This document shows, one piece after another, positions 12,901-22,400 of a stretch of DNA of 64,000 nucleotides. The translations under genes were made by a program, and so were the position numbers. The stretch's first letter is position 1; every line of letters begins with the position of its first letter. The notes beneath the pieces were generated by a model. It had not been told where the DNA came from. It did no database searches and saw nothing but the letters and a program-made list of their open reading frames with translations. Where the stretch lies: contig OX424574.1 of the NCBI GenBank assembly GCA_949152435.1, positions 76,971,327-77,035,326 on the forward strand. The letters are read 5' to 3'. Source of the DNA: Gastracanthus pulcherrimus (Eukaryota; Arthropoda; Insecta; Hymenoptera; Pteromalidae).

Positions 12901-14130
12901 AAGCATATTATGAGAAAAAAGAGGGAGGAAAAAAAGGGCGGGAAGAAAGTGAGGTGATAAAATTAAATAAGACGGTACTTATGTATAGTATGCATGTCTA
13001 AATACAAATTTGTGTATTTGTATGTGCAGTTTTTATGCTTCAATATGTAAGACTGTCGGAATAGTCGTGTAACGCAATAAAACGGAAAAGCATATTATGA
13101 GAAAAAAGAGGGAGGAAAAAAGGGCGGGAAATAAAGTGAGGTGATAAAATTAAATAAGACGGTACTTATGTATAGTATGCATGTCTAAATACAAATTTAT
13201 GTATTTGTATGTGCAGTTTTTATGCTTCAATATGTAAGACTGTCGGAATAGTCGTGTAACGCAATAAAACGGAAAAGCATATTATGAGAAAAAAGAGGGA
13301 GGAAAAAAGGGCGGGAAATAAAGTGAGTTGATGAAATTAAAGAAGACGGTGCTCATGTATAGTACGCGTGTCTAAATACAAATTTATGTATTTGTATGTG
13401 CAGTTTTTATTCTTGAATTTGTAAGACGTTCGGAATAGACGTGTAACGCAATAAATCGGAAAAGCATTTTATGAGAATAAAGAGGGAGGAAAAAAGTGCG
13501 GGAAATAAAGTGAGGTGATGAAATTAAAGAAGACGGCACTTATGTATAGTATGCATGTAAAAAACAAACTTATGTATTTGTATGTGCAGTTTTTATGCTT
13601 CAATATGTAAGACCGTCGTAATAGTCGTGTAATGCAATACATCGGAAGAGCATATTATGAGAAAAAAGAGGGAGGAAAAAAGGACGGGAAAAACATTGAG
13701 GTGATAAAATTAAAGAAGACGGCACTTATGTATAGTATGCATGTCTAAAAACAAATTTATGTATTTGTATGTGCAGTTTTTATGCTTCAATATGTAAGAC
13801 TGTCGTAATAGTCGTGTAACGCAATAAATCGGAAAAGCATATTATGAGAAAAAAGAGGAAAGAAAAAAGGGCGGGAAAAAAGTGAGGTGATAAAATTAAA
13901 TAAGACGGTACTTATGTATAGTATGCATGTCTAAATACAAATTTATGTATTTGTATGTGCAGTTTTTATGCTTCAATATGTAAAACTGTTGGAATAGTCG
14001 TGTAACGCAATAAATCGGAAAAGCATATTATGAGAAAAAAGAGCGGGAACAAGGGGGCGGGAAATAAAGTGAGGTGATGAAATTAAAGAAGACGGCACTT
14101 ATGTATAGTACGTATGTTTAAATACATATT
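3911..14130. repeat. 187-bp satellite array, about 54 monomers
   Basis: Each monomer runs from GTAACGCAATAAATCGGAAA through ATTATGAGAAAAAAGAGGGA, a GGGCGGGAAA segment, AGACGGTACTTATGTATAG and CAAATTTATGTATTTGTATG to GGAATAGTCGT. Successive starts (3911, 4097, 4284, 4471) give a 186-187 bp period. A variant monomer with GCATTTTATCAG occurs at 4866, 5801, 6549, 7484, 8419, 9915, 10663 and 12343. The gaps are 935, 748, 935, 935, 1496, 748 and 1680 bp: multiples of 187 (5, 4, 5, 5, 8, 4 and about 9). A second variant (GTAAAAAACAAACTTATG) appears near 11131, 11690, 12624 and 13558. The array is therefore a higher-order satellite with few indels. No long open frames or promoters were found. Such arrays are typical of centromeric or pericentromeric heterochromatin, but location cannot be inferred here. 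Confidence 0.97.
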
Positions 14131-14477
14131 AATGTGTTTGCATATATATTTTTTATGCTTGATATGTAATACCATCGAAATAGACGTGCATCGCAATAAA
14201 TCGGAAAAAAATATAATCAAAAAAAAAGAGCGGGAAAAATAATAGTGGGAAAGAGTGTGAGGTAATGATATTAATCATGGCGGCACTTATGTATAGTATA
14301 CATGTATGAATACAAATTTATGTGTTTGTATATATGTACTACGTAAGTATATGATTGTACGTTTATACATATATTTTTATGTATATATGTATGTATGTAT
14401 GTATGTATGTCTGTTTTTATGTATTTATTTATGTATGTATTTAGGTATGTATTTATGTATGTATTTATGTATATATG
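14131..14477. repeat. Degenerate array edge and TATG microsatellite
   Basis: The last recognisable satellite monomer decays here: CGCAATAAATCGGAAAAAAA, an AGAGCGGGAAAAATAATAG-like segment, then GGCGGCACTTATGTATAGTA and CAAATTTATGTGTTTGTATA, all with many changes. From about 14380 it passes into (TATG)n and TATTTATG runs. The open frames on both strands here are products of the 4-bp repeat and are not genes. Confidence 0.75.
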
Positions 14478-14760
14478 AGTGCTTCTACATGAACCACCAG
14501 ATGGCGTACGGTACATTTTTGTTTCCAATATAAGACAGGCGCGTTGAGTCTAGCTCTCATTCTGTCACAGACGGTCGAAGAGTTCGGATCGTCCGCTTTC
14601 GTTCCCGATTGTATGCCTCAATGTGCATGATTAAATTATGTATTGTATACGAGATTCTATGGGTAAGTAAATATTTTAGTATGTGATGAATTTAATTTTT
14701 TAATGTTTTAGCAAGAGTGTGTGTGAAAAAGAGAGAGCGGGACAGGGAGAGAAAAAAATC

Positions 14761-14799
<39 letters not shown>

Positions 14800-14830
14800 A
14801 GCGGGAAGAAAATGGGAAATGAAAGCGAAA
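14478..14830 (+). repeat. Long repeat, copy 1 (satellite-related)
   Basis: About 350 bp that recurs at 15182-15530, roughly 704 bp further on, with very few differences. It contains CACCAGATGGCGTACGGTAC, CCAATATAAGACAGGCGCGT, a TCATTC initiator-like site, GACGGTCGAAGAGTTCGGAT, a GTAAGTAAATATTTTAG segment and a purine-rich end (GAGCGGGAAGAAAATGGGAA). The purine-rich end lines up in order with the satellite segment GGGCGGGAAATAAAGTG. I infer that this larger unit and the 187-bp satellite share ancestry. The TATAAG/TCATTC spacing would also fit a promoter, which is inference only. Confidence 0.8.
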
Positions 14831-15181
14831 TTTTATTAAATTCATTATATTAAGATTAGATTAATGTATGTATGTATGTATGAATGTATATGCGTGTATT
14901 TTATCATTATAAGTCAATCTATATATATATAGTGTTGATATTTTGGCGGGAAATATTATTCGTAAGCAATAGAAAGATTGAGGAAGAGAGATAGAGAAAA
15001 AGAGCGGGAAAGTAAGAAGGAGAGGGAAATTATTTTTACCATATTATTACAGTAGCATAAGGTTCGGAATTTAAGAATGTATGTATGTATATATGTATGT
15101 ATGTATGTATGTATGTCTGTTTTTATGTATGTATTTATGTATGTATTTATGTATGTATTTATGTATGTATTTATGTATATA
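14831..15181. repeat. Spacer of the long repeat with TATG runs
   Basis: Between the two long-repeat copies lie (ATGT)n runs at about 14866-14882 and 15078-15180, a TATATATA tract, and two further purine-rich segments with GGCGGGAAAT and AGAGCGGGAAAG, again like the satellite's GGGCGGGAAA core. With the TATG tract and long-repeat copy 1 these form a unit of roughly 700 bp. Confidence 0.6.
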
Positions 15182-15530
15182 TGAGTGCTTCTACATGAAC
15201 CACCAGATGGCGTACGGTACATTTTTGTTTCCAATATAAGACAGGCGCGTTGAGTCTAGCTCTCATTCTGTCACAGACGGTCGAAGAGTTCGGATAGTCC
15301 GCATTCGTTCCCGATTGTATGCCTCAATGTGCATGATTAAATTATGTATTGTATACGAGAATCTGTGGGTAAGTAAATATTTTAGTATGTGATGAATTTA
15401 AATTGTTAATGTTTTAGCAAGAGTGTGTGAAAAAGAGAGGGCGGGACAGGGAGAGAAAAAGACAGAGAGAGAGAGAGAGAAAAAAAAAGAGCGGGAAGAA
15501 AATGGGAAATGAAAGTGAAATATTATTAAA
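15182..15530 (+). repeat. Long repeat, copy 2 (satellite-related)
   Basis: Second copy of the segment at 14478-14830, preceded by the same TATTTATG tract. Differences from copy 1 are few, such as TAGTCCGCATTC in place of TCGTCCGCTTTC and a shorter GA run, so the duplication is fairly recent. The copy ends near GAAAGTGAAATATTATTAAA. Confidence 0.8.
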
Positions 15531-16384
15531 TATTATTTTTTTACTATTGCAATGAATTTGCATTAAAAAAAAAACTATTATTATTTCTATATTGCAGTTT
15601 TGGTTTTAAAACTATTTGAAATCTTTATATTAATGCTAATTAGATTTGATTTTTCAATGAATTAAAAAATGAAAGTTTTTGTATTTACTGCGTACTAACT
15701 GTATGAATATTCTAATTTTATTTGACTGTTCAACCTATTATTATGACTTAATGTTGTTGATAAAACAATGGAATGTAAAAAAATGTTTTTTTTTATTCGT
15801 ATTCAAAGATTGTGATACAAAACCAAAATATATAAAATGTATTATATTATTTGTAATATTAAGGAGAATAAGTATAAAATGGAATAACTGAGTAAATTGT
15901 TTTTATATTTAAACACATTGACCGTGCTACTAAGCATCATACTGTACACGCACCCCATTATCCACGCGCTTCACTGTCCACTCACCCCATTATCCACGCG
16001 CTTCACTATCCGCCCATTCCATAACCACGTCTGTTATATATAAATTATATGATAAATATGTCGTATAAACAGATAATTTTGAACTGAATTGATAAAGTTC
16101 TATTAAAAATGATTGATTTTTGATTTTGTATGTATGTAATCTATACTATTTTTGCATATATAAAATTGATACTAATTATAGATTTAAAAGCGATAGATTA
16201 TTATTATAATAATTAATTATTTCTTATAGTTACAATTATTGTTATACATCATGTTAAAGGTACATTTGAAAAAAGTATTATGATAAAAAAATGTTAAATT
16301 AAAAAGCTGGAATGTTTTTAATAGTTATAACTATGTTCAATTGTTATAGAATCATTTGACTTTTATTGAATTTTGAAATATCGT
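15531..16384. other. AT-rich DNA, no gene recognised
   Basis: Strongly AT-rich. A 70-codon plus-strand frame at 15679-15891 has no recognisable domain. A short imperfect tandem near 15945-16015 repeats CACCCCATTATCCACGCGCT and related phrases two to three times. Nothing else is supportable. Confidence 0.35.
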
Positions 16385-16439
16385 TCTCTACGTAGCAGGA
16401 AACGTTGAAGAATCGTTTTTCCATGGTTTTTTTTTAAAT

Positions 16440-16760
16440 CAAAGTTTCAAATCAAATCAAAAAAACGTTTCTACAACGTTACTAGCTATCTCAAACTATC
16501 TAACGTGATATTTGGTTCGTGTTAAGAACGATTCTACAACGTTTTAAGAGAAACATTATTGAATTTTGAAAAAAAATGACCAAATCTTTCGGATAAAACT
16601 ACCAATTTGGTTATACCATTATTATTTATCTTTTTAATTTTTGAATGTTTCTGTTGAAACGTTGTAGAAATGTTCCTGCAATGAACCAAATACCATATTA
16701 GATAGTTTGAGGTAGTGAGTAACGTCGCAGAAACGTTTCTACAAGGTTTCTTTTGAAACG
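16440..16760. repeat. Imperfect inverted repeat (foldback MITE-like)
   Basis: The left arm contains AACGTTTCTACAACGTTACT and CTCAAACTATCTAACGTGAT. The right arm contains the reverse complement order ATTAGATAGTTTGAGGTAGT and AACGTCGCAGAAACGTTTCT. The arms are about 130-150 bp, with a short AT-rich centre near 16570-16630. Roughly one base in seven differs, so this is an old element. Ends and target-site duplication are not clear. Confidence 0.6.
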
Positions 16761-16944
16761 CAATAGCTCATTTAATTTTGCTGATTTCCATTAATGAAAA
16801 AATAATTTGAATAAATAAGTTAATATTTTAATAAAAATACGGTAAGCAGAAAAGGATAAAAGTTTCATTCATTTACTGATACATATAATAATAGTTATTC
16901 AAAAGAAAAATTTAATAACAATGACAAATGTTGAATAAAATTGA

Positions 16945-16961
16945 GGCGCGCGTAGCGCGCC
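16945..16961. repeat. Short perfect GC palindrome
   Basis: GGCGCGCGTAGCGCGCC is a 7-bp inverted repeat around a 3-base centre in otherwise AT-rich DNA, followed by CAGTGTTACCTTGTGATAAG. It looks like the end or core of a small repeat. No function is assigned. Confidence 0.4.
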
Positions 16962-17009
16962 AGTGTTACCTTGTGATAAGAAATAGCTCAAAATTGAAAA
17001 AAAAGTGAG

Positions 17010-17100
17010 AGCATTTGCGGGAAACAAAAAAATTCATTTGCGAGAATCATATGCTACTTTTGTCCCGCTTTTCAGGTCAATAATGTGGCCATTACGGTTG
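17010..17100 (+). repeat. Direct duplication with CATATGCTACTTTT core, copy 1
   Basis: The order CATTTGCGGGAAA, AATCATATGCTACTTTTGTC, CCGCTTTTCAGGTCAATA, CATTACGGTTGAGT recurs at about 17545-17640 with few changes. The TTGCGGGAAA phrase repeats several times before copy 2, as a short tandem. Confidence 0.6.
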
Positions 17101-17269
17101 AGTCGAAAATACTAGTACAGTATGTAACAAGGGAATACTCGATTTTATACCCGTGTTGCATATAGAACTTTATTCCCAACTTAACTGTGGCCACTTTATT
17201 GACTTATAAAGAGGGACTTCGGGTAACATCTAGATTTTATTGAAAATGTATTTTAATATAGAGAAAAAT

Positions 17270-17425
17270 AATATATATGAAAAAACTTTATCGATCTTCC
17301 AGAGGCAGGTTTAACGAAACGGAAATGACCACCGAAACGTTAAAGAAAGAAACGTTTTAATTTTTTTCTTTAAATCTGCCTCGGGAAGATCGTTAAAGTC
17401 TTTTCATATATATTACCATATATAC
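17270..17425. repeat. Imperfect inverted repeat, about 155 bp
   Basis: The left arm ATATATGAAAAAACTTTATC, GATCTTCCAGAGGCAGGTTT is mirrored by AAATCTGCCTCGGGAAGATC, GTTAAAGTCTTTTCATATAT on the right. The centre contains AACGAAACGG and CCGAAACGTTAAAG. The structure is a small foldback or MITE; ends are unclear. Confidence 0.6.
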
Positions 17426-17544
17426 CGAGGGACAAAGCCAATAAGAAAATTATATTTTTCTTCTCATCATAGAGAAAAATAATTTAAAAAAATGCATTTG
17501 TGAAAAAAAAATTTACGGGAAAAAAGTATATTTGCGGGAAAAGA

Positions 17545-17640
17545 TAGATTTGCGGGAAAAAGTAGATTTGCGGAAATCATATGCTACTTTTATCCCGCTT
17601 TTAAGGTCAATATAGTGTTCATTACGGTTAAGTGGGATAT
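17545..17640 (+). repeat. Direct duplication with CATATGCTACTTTT core, copy 2
   Basis: Second copy of 17010-17100. It is preceded by three TTGCGGGAAAA-type units at 17534-17570 and followed by AGTGGGATATAAAGTTATTT, where the two copies diverge. Confidence 0.6.
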
Positions 17641-17747
17641 AAAGTTATTTTGGTCCCCCATCCTCTAAAAAAACCAAAATAAGTTGTAACTGAAACATTA
17701 AGTTTCACCGTATATATGCATGTAATGCTGATCTACGTCAACACACA

Positions 17748-17777
17748 ATAAATCGGAAAAGCATATTATGAGAAAAG
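17748..17777 (+). repeat. Orphan fragment of the 187-bp satellite
   Basis: The bases AATAAATCGGAAAAGCATAT followed by TATGAGAAAA match the satellite consensus exactly for about 30 bp, then break into an (AC)n tract. This lies 3.6 kb beyond the array and shows a satellite piece outside it. Confidence 0.65.
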
Positions 17778-17977
17778 CACACACACACACACACATACAA
17801 ACATACAGACATTTTCTAAAAATAGTGTATTTTGATCCTCTTTCAGGAAGCAATAATTCGCTAAAAAATGGAAGTGCATAGACCAATCAATACACTTAAT
17901 ATATTCGCGAAATCTGACAAAAAATATAAGCTTTATAAAATTAAAATCGATTCAATAGTTCCTCAGATGTAGATGTA

Positions 17978-18180
17978 TACACACATATACACACACACAC
18001 AACAAACACACATACGTACGCACGCACGCACGCACACGCACGCACGCACGCATGCACACGCACGCACGCACACGCACGCACGCACGCATGCACACATGCA
18101 TACACACACACCCATACACACACACACGCGCGCACGCACGCACCCACACACCCACACATACACACACACATACACACACG
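17978..18180. repeat. (CA)n/(CACG)n compound microsatellite
   Basis: An alternating ACAC, GCAC and CGCACGCA tract of about 200 bp. All open frames through it, on both strands, encode two- to four-residue repeats (CVCV, HTHT, RTHAR types) and are artefacts of the repeat. Confidence 0.9.
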
Positions 18181-18699
18181 TAGGGTTCTCGACTCGATTA
18201 CTGAACCCTGAAGGGAATTTTCGTGTTTAAAATTTAATTAAAGTATTTTTCTGCATCGAAAAAACCTGCTTAAAGTTAATATTTGTTTTCAAGGCAATTT
18301 TTTTCATTATTACATTTTCTCACAGTGGAAATATTAATATTTTGTAGATTTTTTATTGAATTAAAATAATAGAATTTTGTCATACACGTATTTCTAAAAG
18401 TAGTGTACTTTGGCTACAAATATCTCAAAACTGATTTCTAAAATTATTTTCAGTATATCATTACTTTACCACTTATCTTTCTATCGTTGTATCTGTTATT
18501 ATTTAAAGCTAAATATAATTATAATAAAAATATAGTGTGCAATTTTGAATCATGTTGACATCTCGGACGTATATAAATTTTAATATAAGTTTGAGCAACT
18601 ACACAAATTTACTTGTTTGGAGAAAAATACCTATATAGTTTTATATTAATCGAATTCTTTTGATTGTTAAAAATTTAAAATACTGATTCATCTTTTTAG
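18181..18699. other. Intron upstream of the INTS3 exon
   Basis: AT-rich, no open frame of interest. It ends in a pyrimidine-rich tract and TTTTTAG at 18693-18699, the acceptor for the exon beginning at 18700. I could not find the preceding exon; the intron may extend well upstream and could include the satellite array, but this is not shown. Confidence 0.55.
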
Positions 18700-19273
18700 A
18701 CCTACACAAGAACTTTTAAAGCAGCTTTTAACAAGGCAAAATATAGATGGTGATATGTTTGTTGTAGCAACATTAAAGTACTGGTGCCGAGAGCACGAAG
18801 AACAACTTGGAGAACTGTTAGCAGCACTTCTATGCACTCGCTATCCAGCAATAAGTCCTAATAAGCGAAAACGGTCAAATGTAAAAAACAATCAAGCATC
18901 TGGTCTTCCTAATGGAGAACAGGTGTTAGGTCATTTAGATCAGTTGCGTCAGCATTGCATGTCTACATCAAAGCTGCAACTTTATCAGTTAGAGGGAATG
19001 CAGAAGGCTTTACAGCAGGCGCAAGCTGCAAGCAGTGATTCGTTAAGAAAAAGTTATGGTGATCTGTTTGCTCTAGCCGAAGTAAACGAAGAACATGGCC
19101 ACCCTCCATTGTTATCGACAATTTCAACAAAGAAACACACGCAACTATCAATAGGCACTAGTTTGAATAAGAGCGGTCATAGAAAACCTGCTTTAAGTAT
19201 AAGAGACAGATCTACTTTTAAAAGGGCACCCCTAAGAGACAAAACTACAGAAAGTAGTGACCAAACTAGCGAA
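18700..19273 (+). CDS. IntS3: Integrator complex subunit 3, penultimate-type exon
   Basis: Integrator subunit 3 is a nuclear scaffold of the Integrator complex, which processes snRNA 3' ends and attenuates transcription. It also forms the SOSS DNA-damage complex. This exon encodes about 190 residues of its C-terminal part. Reading begins one base into the exon with PTQELLKQLL and continues DMFVVATLKYW, a helical block ending SPNKRKR, then GEQVLGHLDQLRQHC, ALQQAQAASSDSLRKSYGDLFALAEV and a serine/threonine/lysine-rich tail. Order and spacing match my recollection of animal INTS3. The acceptor is TTTTTAG at 18693-18699. The donor is GAA/GTAAGTA, exon ending 19273 on a codon boundary. Reading past the donor gives only 16 more codons to a stop at 19319-19321. 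No disruptions are visible. The terminal exon, expected to be acidic and lysine-rich, was not found. Confidence 0.88.
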
Positions 19274-19889
19274 GTAAGTAATACTCACATAAACCTTTTT
19301 TATCTTTTCATCGCAGTTTAAGTTTAAGCTGGTTTAAAATAATTGTTATACTTAAAAAGCATAAGCCATCATTAAGTTTGATTCCTGATGTATCTTGTAC
19401 AAAAATCAAGAATTTTTCTACTGCATTTTCTTAATTGATATAGCCTTTATTATAATTATCGAATTTGCAGAATTTATGGACCCATCTATATGTCCAAAAA
19501 AGCCTCCAAAAATGTTGTAAGCCTATTTTAAACACTATTATAAGCCGTAGAATTTGTTGAATTTTGCAAATTGGCCAAAAATGAACCATTTTGAAATAAT
19601 TTCTGATAGATTCCATCTTAGCCATTTTTAATGAATGAGAGGAGGATTATTTCGTTTTTCGACGAACTTTCTAGAATAATAATTTGTTTTATCTAAAATT
19701 AAAAAATTAATGACTTACTTGTTGTCGCAAGAGATTTTTTTTAATTTTTAGGTAATGTTAGATTGCTTGTCATTTTGTCAGGTTGCAGTAATTTTAAATA
19801 AATCAAAACTCATTTTTTAGCCTTGGAAAATCCTTGAATTTCCTTCTTGATTCCTTCAAAATTGTCGAACTGAAGTCGAGTTTTAAGTA
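19274..19889. other. INTS3 intron or downstream DNA
   Basis: Follows the GTAAGTA donor. AT-rich with no recognisable exon. A 64-codon minus-strand frame at 19431-19625 has no known domain. An (old) repeat may be present, but nothing is supportable. Confidence 0.4.
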
Positions 19890-20153
19890 CAGTGGAACCC
19901 GTTTATAACGCCGCCGCACGGGGCTATATTCGCGTTGTATTAGGGTTCCCCACTACCTCACTCGGGAGCACGCGAAAGACAAGTTCCGTCTTGCCTTCCA
20001 TTACATGCGCATGCGTGATGGTCGGCCGCGTGGCAGTGCTGACGCAGGGCGCTTGTGGTGGGGAACACAGCATTTGTATCTGTGCTTGAACGCGTGAAGG
20101 GAAGGTAGCTCGCACGGCGTTATAACAGGGCGCGGTATAACCGGGTTACACTG
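19890..20153. mobile_element. TA-flanked MITE, pogo/Tigger-like ends
   Basis: The element starts CAGTGGAACCCGTTTATAAC and ends with the reverse complement of CAGTGTAACCCGGTTATACC, flanked by TA on both sides (19888-19889 and 20154-20155). CAGTG plus a CCxGTTATA terminus and TA duplication are characteristic of the pogo/Tigger branch of Tc1/mariner elements. It is 264 bp, GC-rich inside, and has no transposase, so it must be non-autonomous. The overlapping short frames on both strands are not genes. Confidence 0.75.
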
Positions 20154-20235
20154 TAGTGAAGTTCCTTTTTATTAAATTCGCTAAACTGGCAACCCTGTAA
20201 CTTTTTTCTACCTGCATCGATTTAGCTCTAACGTC

Positions 20236-20411
20236 ATAGTCATTCATAAATTTCGTCACGCTTGGAGGGGGGTAGGGGTTTTTTATGAGCATGATGGTGT
20301 ATACTAAAGACATAAGAAAATCAATGAAAATTCGTTACGTGAAGAGGGGGAGGGGGGGGGGGGGGTACAAATTCTCAAAAATAGTGTGACGTAATTTGTG
20401 AATGGCCCTTT
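20236..20411. mobile_element. Small MITE with CATTCAYAAATTWCGTCACRC ends
   Basis: The left end reads CATTCATAAATTTCGTCACG, and the right end reverse complement reads CATTCACAAATTACGTCACA. The interior is G-rich, with a 20-base G/A run around 20343-20365. Elements with this terminal phrase are common in insects; I do not assign a superfamily. The target site duplication is unclear. Confidence 0.55.
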
Positions 20412-20837
20412 ACTGAAAAATATTGCTTTTATGAAGTAGAAAAATACTTCAAAATTCCATTTTTTTTATTTTCTTCATTCAGTAACTACGCATATTTTAC
20501 GAACTTACTTTTTCCGTGTAAAATAAGCATGGCATTACAGTACGTTGACCTAATGTATCCTATGGAATGTCCGTCATGAATAATTATATATTTTGTTATA
20601 TAAAAGCTAGGATCAATATACATTAATTTGATTAGTCAAAAAATATATGACGATATTCTGGTGAGAAGTTATGCACCATTGAAAATTAGAAAACATTTAG
20701 GTGGTAATAGGTGTCAGTGTCAGGCAAATAAGTTGAAAGAATGTCTTTGTTAATATTATTTACTACATATTATCCAAAAGATCGTAACGTAGTATTTTGT
20801 TACTCTTTTACTCACTACTTATTTATAATATTGTTCC
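20412..20837. other. AT-rich DNA, nothing recognised
   Basis: A 76-codon plus-strand frame starts at 20741 and runs into the following palindrome. It has no recognisable domain and is interrupted by repeat sequence. No other signal is seen. Confidence 0.35.
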
Positions 20838-21039
20838 ACTATCTAAGGACTTACTCCTTATTTTACCGATTTTATTTAATAAAAGGGTGTGAGGTAAAGC
20901 AGCGGCTAGCTATGCATGAGTATAATTGCTTCACGGAGCTCCCTCTGGGATTTATACTCATGCATAGCTAGCCGCTGCTTTACCTCGCACCCTTTCATTA
21001 AATAAATCGGTAAAATAAGGAGTAAGTCCTTAGATAGTA
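20838..21039. repeat. Near-perfect 202-bp hairpin
   Basis: The left arm begins ACTATCTAAGGACTTACTCC and includes GTAAAGCAGCGGCTAGCTAT. The right arm is its reverse complement with only a few mismatches (GTGTGAGG against CGCACC), ending TAGATAGT. Arms are about 87 bp around a centre of about 27 bp (TTGCTTCACGGAGCTCCCTC and neighbours). An (AT)n tract follows. This is a foldback element or hairpin-forming locus. Confidence 0.85.
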
Positions 21040-21048
21040 TATATATAT

Positions 21049-21090
<42 letters not shown>
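21040..21090. repeat. (TA)n microsatellite
   Basis: An uninterrupted AT dinucleotide tract with one ACACATAT interruption, directly after the hairpin. Confidence 0.85.
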
Positions 21091-22016
21091 AAGTGATTCA
21101 ATATTAAGCAGAGTGAAGGAATTATCGATAATTACGAAATCATTCAAATAATTTAAGTACCTTGCCGAAAATGTACAATTTTGCTAGAGTTTTTTTAATG
21201 TCGTACGTATACAATATACAAATCACCCGCATTGATCCACTCACAAAATAGAATTTCTCTATTCACCATTTAATTTAAAATAAAGAATTACTCCTGAACT
21301 CTATTACTTCCCTTGTCGCGCACTCCTCCTTGGGTAGCCAATCGAATAAATATTTAATTAACACCCGCACTTTATTATGATTTAATTTGTACTTTACCAC
21401 TTTTGCAGTAGTGCCGAAAGTCGTTCAGTAGTAATGCAGTCCAACTCACCGCAGTAATCAATGTCCTCGAAAACGCCGCGAGAATTTTGCTGCTAGAAAG
21501 TCGCTTGCCGCCGCCCGTCGATGCCTCGAGGTCGCCACATTCCTCGCGATTTTCCCCCACATATTCGCTTAGCCCGTCGCTATCCCAACTTTTCCAAAGA
21601 TCCCTTCGCTATCCACAATAATCGCAGTCAATGTCGATTTTCCTGCTTGCTCGAAATTTCTTCCAAATTTTTTGATTTCTTTTTGATTGTTTCATACTAC
21701 GTGCACTTGTTGAATCCTTCGTATCTTGATTTTAATTGGCCTTGGTTTCCCTCAAATTTGGAAATCAAGACTAGGTCCCAATGATTTATGTCGCTAATCT
21801 TGATTGGTCCTCGTTCTCTCAATGCGTCATGCGTGCAGTGCACACGAAATATGAAAGAATATTAATTGCGGTTGCTTTAAGCCTGGAGCATATATCTATA
21901 TAGTGCGCTCTGCGTGGTTTCCGCCGCGCCACTACAGTTGGTAACCGCAGCATGCGCGCGCCGTCGTAGTCTCTCGCGCGTTTACATTCACGCTGCTTAC
22001 GCAGTCGACTGCTCGA

Positions 22017-22086
<70 letters not shown>

Positions 22087-22400
22087 GCGCACCTATGTGT
22101 GTGCGGGTCTTCGCTCCGGGTCGATTGACCTCAGATGTGCGTAGTCAGCTGCGGCGGTTTGCTGGTGTCCTTGTGTTTTTCCCTGTCGCTATCCTCTCCT
22201 TTTATCGTTCCCTCAAAATACTTAAATCCCCCCTCGTTATTACTGATAAACAATTTAATAAAGTCAATTCAGCCGTGATTATCTGCCCCGTTTATCCGAA
22301 TTCGGTTACTAATAATTATAATAATTATTTACATTTGACGCGTCACAAGATTAGTTATGATTTGTTTAAAATTACTGCAATATTAATAAATGACAAATAA
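21091..22400. other. Mixed region with GC-rich core and (CT)n run
   Basis: From about 21400 to 22200 the sequence is GC-richer than its surroundings. A long CTCTCT run spans 22019-22084. Two overlapping plus-strand frames (21914-22144, 22095-22400) and one minus-strand frame (21375-21560) lack known domains. CT/GA runs next to GC-rich sequence are seen at insect promoters, and a similar arrangement occurs at 24850-25230, but I see no gene start that I can defend. Confidence 0.35.

Noticed and set aside
3911..14130. Regularly spaced repeats that might be taken for a CRISPR array
   Set aside because: The entire 187-bp period is conserved, with no variable spacers between short repeats, and all other evidence is eukaryotic. 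It is satellite DNA.
3911..14130. CENP-B box within the satellite monomer
   Set aside because: I looked for TTCG followed by A and CGGG at the required spacing. GGGCGGGAA is present but the TTCG half is not.
17941..18230. Overlapping open frames of CVCV, HTHT and RTHA repeats on both strands
   Set aside because: They follow directly from the (CA)n/(CACG)n microsatellite.
21914..22400. Two overlapping frames with a leucine-serine repeat as a secreted protein
   Set aside because: The LSLSLS stretch is the CT microsatellite; flanking residues show no signal peptide or domain.
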